Source of the DNA: Symsagittifera roscoffensis
Lineage: Eukaryota > Xenacoelomorpha > Acoela > Convolutidae
Direction: 5' to 3'
Length of the DNA stretch: 60,000 bases
NCBI RefSeq assembly: GCF_963678635.1
Contig: NC_087064.1
Coordinates: forward strand, 29,802,189 to 29,862,188
In this document: one piece after another, positions 59,001 to 60,000 of the stretch
Layout: the number at the start of each line of letters is the position of its first letter
Position numbering within the stretch: the stretch's first letter is position 1
Position numbers and translations under genes: made by a program
The notes under the pieces: generated by a model
What the model was told of the DNA's origin: nothing
Database searches by the model: none
The model's input: only the letters and a program-made list of their open reading frames with translations

Positions 59001-59968
59001 AATGTGTAGTATGTTGCTAACATTGTTCTTAAGTCATCACTTTTTACCCCATCAATGAACTTCGAGGCAATGCTAAAGTTTCTTCTGTTTGTCGACTCCT
59101 CTGGGTCACTCCTTCTTCTCAAGCTCTCAAGGTCATCTAGGAACCGATCAATTGACTCATCGTCCCTCTGCCTTCTCTTTTCAAATCGCATCATCGCTTG
59201 GTGACCCTTCATGCCTGACCCGAATCGATTCAGCAATATTTCGAAGATTTTGTCCGCGGTATCGCGTGCTTCTTCTTTCTTTGCAACCACGCATTTTAAT
59301 GCCGTGCCTTCCAGGTTGCTGAGTATGGCTGTGCATGCTTGCCTTTCATCATTTAAGTTATCTTGCTCTAGGTGTAATCTCATCACTTCCACCCAGGTTT
59401 CAATGCATCCATCGGAGTCGTCTTTGAATTCTTTTGGCTTCTTGAAAGTTTTTCTTGATTTTCCGTCTCTCCTATCGCTCGAGTCAGTGTTCCTCGTGGC
59501 GAAGGCCTCTTGAGTCCTGTTCATCATCTCCCAAGTGCTTGCCCACGTCATGGCATCCGGACCTGCGTTGCTGCTAGCTGTTGAGTCCCCCGGACCACTC
59601 GTTGTGTTTGATGTTCCATTTTTCATGATTGTTTTAGCAGCCGTTGGTGCTATGCTTACCGCATCCCGGTTTAAAGGCAACGGTGTCGATTGCCGTTTGT
59701 TCCTTTGTGGTTCCACAAAGTCAACTCTGGTGCCTTGCGTACGATCCGCTGCCGGTCTTTCTTGTGAGGTAGAATTTCTCAAGATTGCATCCAATTTCGC
59801 CTGTATTGCACACGAACTTTCGGCCTGATTCCTGTTCATTGTGTCCATTCTCTTTTCCAGGCTACCTAATTGGCTGTTGACATCATCATATCGGTTTTTC
59901 AACTGTTGCATATCTTTTTTGATGTTCTTATCTCGTTCTTCATTGGTGGCATCCACCTTGTCCGACAT
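56084..59968 (-). CDS. Element C gag-pol: gag, protease and RT (5' part in window)
   Basis: Open from beyond the right edge; the ATG at 59968 is probably internal, because the frame continues upstream without a stop. Approximate residues from that ATG: coiled coil 5-65, capsid helices 185-345, CCHC knuckles 381-394 (CANCRSADHHVADC) and 433-446 (CFFCNQEGHFRMDC), protease LLDTGAVLSV near 740, RT with KSPWACGVVMAKKK, DFRYLN, TTLDLGSAFWQ and CYVDDVVIAT near 1215. Gag, protease and RT share one frame, so no frameshift or separate gag is needed. It ends at TGA where A and B have Trp (VLTWKAP), a single nonsense mutation in RT. Apart from that, the catalytic motifs are intact. Confidence 0.9.
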   Translation of the reverse strand: MSDKVDATNEERDKNIKKDMQQLKNRYDDVNSQLGSLEKRMDTMNRNQAESSCAIQAKLDAILRNSTSQERPAADRTQGTRVDFVEPQRNKRQSTPLPLNRDAVSIAPTAAKTIMKNGTSNTTSGPGDSTASSNAGPDAMTWASTWEMMNRTQEAFATRNTDSSDRRDGKSRKTFKKPKEFKDDSDGCIETWVEVMRLHLEQDNLNDERQACTAILSNLEGTALKCVVAKKEEARDTADKIFEILLNRFGSGMKGHQAMMRFEKRRQRDDESIDRFLDDLESLRRRSDPEESTNRRNFSIASKFIDGVKSDDLRTMLATYYTLSKDSAPTPEEMRQKSREYMLMKPKKYSYSENRNTQGGSQPQRSSWYKPRDDMDKRRSCANCRSADHHVADCTTYKQGMKSLGYAPDEEDMSQMEEHEYYSGLIIKIGARCFFCNQEGHFRMDCPLFWEAVKDQSHPKHKLALAAVQNQRNRQNEFEPRNLGAPSTELPTKTVKAATHVKGAIESAARNSLEINYEKAATEAINKVKQDLAAKEIEQRLKLEIERQNFNEALTGSKPTPEAIPGSTKTGNCNTVKMVTGKPFGISKIGARIMSIITVGGHEVTRNLSEPSDQTIMHIDVYADYLSCISPQTTSRALRALLTRGGSKSVRVDNRYTEAYGPHEVMLNIDGINIYTKTMITCDEDLIGQIYVGKEELKVRSIGHCAMLEEDAMHIGTEADVTGHVLDISGKKTQLRGLLDTGAVLSVIPIETWERMGFDKGDLIDSRIPLSAANKGALRVLGRTPIIALNLGERNLWMSFLVVENLDESDQFILGRDFIRNFDVTIDLNNAMFRIRNPDRRYAIKPVNLIMANETKAPVFLSRRVRLKANEAAIVGLRMKNYNELSDNKQVCIVPNPNSQSAAVLGRSFSTTKSGLCVSVLLNTLDIPITIQRGRKLGYALPVKTRYETTENSKQNEVVDCPNHRDKICILRRLQKIKDSSGLVKSLKSETDDGLSSCSNFPERPTLDEMQTDKPVLPEIEHLRGKLKDEQLEAIKDVLERNEEVFSRHKADIGCCNFVEHEIELEENAVPHREGARRMTPRKSEACRKEIETLLEYDMIEPSKSPWACGVVMAKKKGDQLRFCCDFRYLNSVTVKDAYPIPRIDESLSKLGDAKFFTTLDLGSAFWQVPLRKQDRDKTGFACELGLFQWKRMPFGLCNATATFQRLMAHALIGVTKNHGNLVMCYVDDVVIATPTLEDHIERLDEVFACMKRSGLKCKPSKCEILKDSIKYLGRMVDKHGIRPDSDAVEAVLT

Positions 59969-60000
59969 CTGCTGGAGTCTCTCGTCTGTCGCCTTAGCCA

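Larger units (their letters stand above)
35694..60000 (-). mobile_element. Giant Ty3/gypsy element C (partial, >24.3 kb)
   Basis: In sense order from the right edge: gag-pol (from beyond 60000 to 51917), spacer with tandem repeats, X1 (51265-49470), two tandem copies of most of X2 (49514-44018 and 43997-38527) with the X2 end (to 37028), polypurine tract and 3' LTR (35694-36599). The gag N-terminus, leader and 5' LTR lie outside the window. It sits antisense in exon 2 of a RanBPM-like gene. The candidate target duplication to look for at the far end is GGCAA (35689-35693). Confidence 0.88.

Overview
The window is eukaryotic transposon-dense DNA. About 98% of it is long LTR retrotransposons of the Ty3/gypsy (Metaviridae) type, all on the minus strand. 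A short island of host DNA on the plus strand (about 34.6-35.7 kb) holds the first exon of a RanBPM (RanBP9/10)-like gene. The host is an animal. The T-rich acceptor (TTTTTTAG) 9 bases before the exon-1 ATG and the short 205-bp intron look nematode-like, but this host call is tentative.

Layout. (1) 1-9739: leader, gag and most of pol of an old, frameshifted outer element, called A. (2) 9740-33406: element B, about 23.7 kb, nested in the leader of A. The displaced start of A resumes at 33407-33717 (leader) and 33718-34621 (its 5' LTR). (3) 34622-35693: host DNA with RanBPM exon 1, an intron and the first 14 bases of exon 2. (4) 35694-60000 and beyond: element C, inserted antisense into RanBPM exon 2. 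C runs off the right edge before its gag start and 5' LTR.

Element plan in sense order (high to low coordinate). A ~0.9-kb LTR (TGTGCC...GTTACA) is followed by a 2.5-2.9 kb structured leader. Then comes one gag-pol frame: coiled coil, capsid, two CCHC knuckles, aspartic protease, RT, RNase H, spacer, HHCC/DDE integrase, acidic tail, macro-like domain. After pol comes a 9-kb accessory module in the env position. X1 has a coiled coil plus an SGNH/GDSL hydrolase with intact catalytic residues. X2 starts with a second SGNH-like domain lacking the serine and continues into a >1600-residue protein I cannot assign. A polypurine tract and the 3' LTR close the element. The same order in B and C, each ending at the polypurine tract, shows the accessory module belongs to the retrotransposon.

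Most notable observations: the giant element with its accessory module; a canonical -1 frameshift heptamer (G GGA AAC) joining X1 and X2 in B; a degenerate TARG1/OARD1-like macro domain ending Pol; multiple internal copies of the polypurine tract core inside pol; leader and LTR hairpins whose stems change with pairing kept; a 5.5-kb tandem duplication in the accessory region of C with decay of one copy; and insertion of C into a RanBPM exon. Element A and the gag-pol of B are pseudogenes. C gag-pol has a single visible nonsense codon.
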